DNA of 40,090 bases, from NCBI RefSeq assembly GCF_027483985.1, contig NZ_JAIXTJ010000032.1:1-40090 (forward strand), given 5' to 3'. Within the stretch, counting starts at the first letter, position 1. Every line of letters starts with the position of its first letter. A model generated the notes under the pieces. The model saw only the letters and a program-made list of their open reading frames with translations. It was not told the DNA's origin and ran no database searches. The translations under genes and the position numbers were made by a program. Of the stretch, positions 39,313-40,090 are shown in pieces. The stretch is from Flavobacterium sp. GTDB lineage: Bacteria > Bacteroidota > Bacteroidia > Flavobacteriales > Flavobacteriaceae.

Positions 39313-40006
39313 TTGGACGTTGAATTATGTTTACAAAATCAAGAACTTGTTTTTGAATTGCTAAGGTAAAACTATCAATTCTACCATTATATAGGTGATA
39401 AGCTGAATAAGCAATAATACCAACAACTAATCCCGCTCCTGAACTAATCATTTTTTCATACAAACCACCTGAAATGTTCCCAATACTAATATCTTCTGTT
39501 TGAGAAATACTGTAGAAAATTTTAATAACACCTGCAATAGTACCGATAAATCCAAAAGTTGGTGCTATACCTGCAATTAGTCCTAATTGCCCTAGTTTCT
39601 TCTCCATTTCACCTACTTCAATATTAGCAGCACGTTCCATATTTGATTCTATTTCGGAAATAGGTCGACCAATAGTCAAAATTCCTTCTCTAAGCACATA
39701 ACCAGATGCAGTATTGCTCCTGTCAGCAACTGACACTGCCATATCAATATTTCCAGCATTCAAATTATCACGAATATCTCTAATCAAATTTGGATCAATT
39801 ACGGCTCGTTTCTGAATATAAAAATAACGTTCAATAATTATATAAAAAGTATAAAATAGCAAGAGTGCGATTGGAATAAGAAAAAAACCTCCTTTTAAAA
39901 TAAATCCCAAAACAGAAATTTCAGTGGTTTTTACAGTGCCTTCAATTACTGCTCCAGTAGCTTGAGCAATAGTATCATTTTGGACTTGAAGAAAAAAATT
40001 AATCAT
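39296..40006 (-). CDS. exbB: ExbB/TolQ/MotA family proton-channel protein
   Basis: A 236-aa inner-membrane protein with three segments (about 31-53, 140-165 and 182-205). The family core GLIAGIAPTFGFIGTIAGVI (about 142-161) and SGAGLVVGIIAYSAYHLYNG (about 188-207) match the two pore-lining helices; ANIEVGEMEKKLG precedes them. The N-terminal part before the first helix is Gln/Thr-rich and may be exported. It pairs with exbD and convergently with tonB. The upstream promoter region is cut by the window end (40090); I see no clear -7 box in the 84 bp present. Confidence 0.95.
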   Translation of the reverse strand: MINFFLQVQNDTIAQATGAVIEGTVKTTEISVLGFILKGGFFLIPIALLLFYTFYIIIERYFYIQKRAVIDPNLIRDIRDNLNAGNIDMAVSVADRSNTASGYVLREGILTIGRPISEIESNMERAANIEVGEMEKKLGQLGLIAGIAPTFGFIGTIAGVIKIFYSISQTEDISIGNISGGLYEKMISSGAGLVVGIIAYSAYHLYNGRIDSFTLAIQKQVLDFVNIIQRPNGKTK

Positions 40007-40090
40007 ATAAATTAGATTTTTGATTTAGTTGTTAAAAATAATCTCAAATTTGCACTAAAGATAAATTCTAATACAATATTAAACTACAAA

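Overview
The window looks like chromosomal DNA of a Flavobacterium-like member of the Bacteroidota. Four things point there: very AT-rich DNA with almost no Shine-Dalgarno sequences; several promoters of the Bacteroidota form TTG/TTTG-N17-23-TAnnTTTG; a large secreted protein ending in a type IX secretion (type B) sorting domain; and family content typical of flavobacteria (fused glycine decarboxylase, group III truncated haemoglobin, GbsR/MarR regulator, TonB/ExbBD). Genes are tightly packed. No stretch over 300 bp lacks a gene; the largest gaps are about 170 bp. I saw no tRNA, rRNA, CRISPR array, insertion sequence or prophage.

Layout. 151-1347 (minus): hpt-adk, purine salvage and nucleotide balance. 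1448-5004 (plus): a HEAT-like hypothetical, a VapBC-type toxin-antitoxin (TA) pair, purK, purE, then a ParE/RelE-type TA pair, so two unrelated TA modules flank the purine genes. 5036-7775: an M3 peptidase and a YdcF/SanA-like envelope protein. 7884-10854: a GbsR/MarR-type regulator followed by five small membrane proteins and a START/SRPBCC-like protein, with two exactly mirrored dyads on either side of the regulator gene. 10834-11649 (minus): a UbiA-like membrane protein. 11823-15175: gcvP and a truncated haemoglobin. 15307-19438: a KASIII-like ketosynthase, a methyltransferase, a family 2 glycosyltransferase and an MlaE/MlaF lipid ABC transporter pair.

19441-34119 is all minus strand: the SprB-like repeat protein; a tight Bro-N / SprT / small membrane protein / GDP-mannose pyrophosphorylase operon; an SDR enzyme; a LysE-type exporter; a DinB / NRDE / ATP-grasp operon; a DM13 / beta-barrel / YHS / DoxX operon preceded by a Crp/Fnr regulator; and an acyl-CoA dehydrogenase. 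34225-38743 (plus): anmK, an amino-acid dehydrogenase directly abutting nhaA, and tonB. 38917-40006 (minus): exbB-exbD, convergent with tonB.

The most unusual signals are non-coding. Intergenic spacers at seven or more places carry degenerate tandem arrays with a 7-bp period but different unit sequences, often running from the last codons of one gene up to the next start codon. The GbsR-type regulator gene is bracketed by two 26-bp dyads that are exact reverse-complement copies in their half-sites. gcvP and the amino-acid dehydrogenase share a TCTGAA-N5-TTCAGA stem-loop in their leaders. The two least understood gene sets are the small-membrane-protein cluster after the GbsR-type regulator and the DM13/barrel/YHS/DoxX envelope operon.
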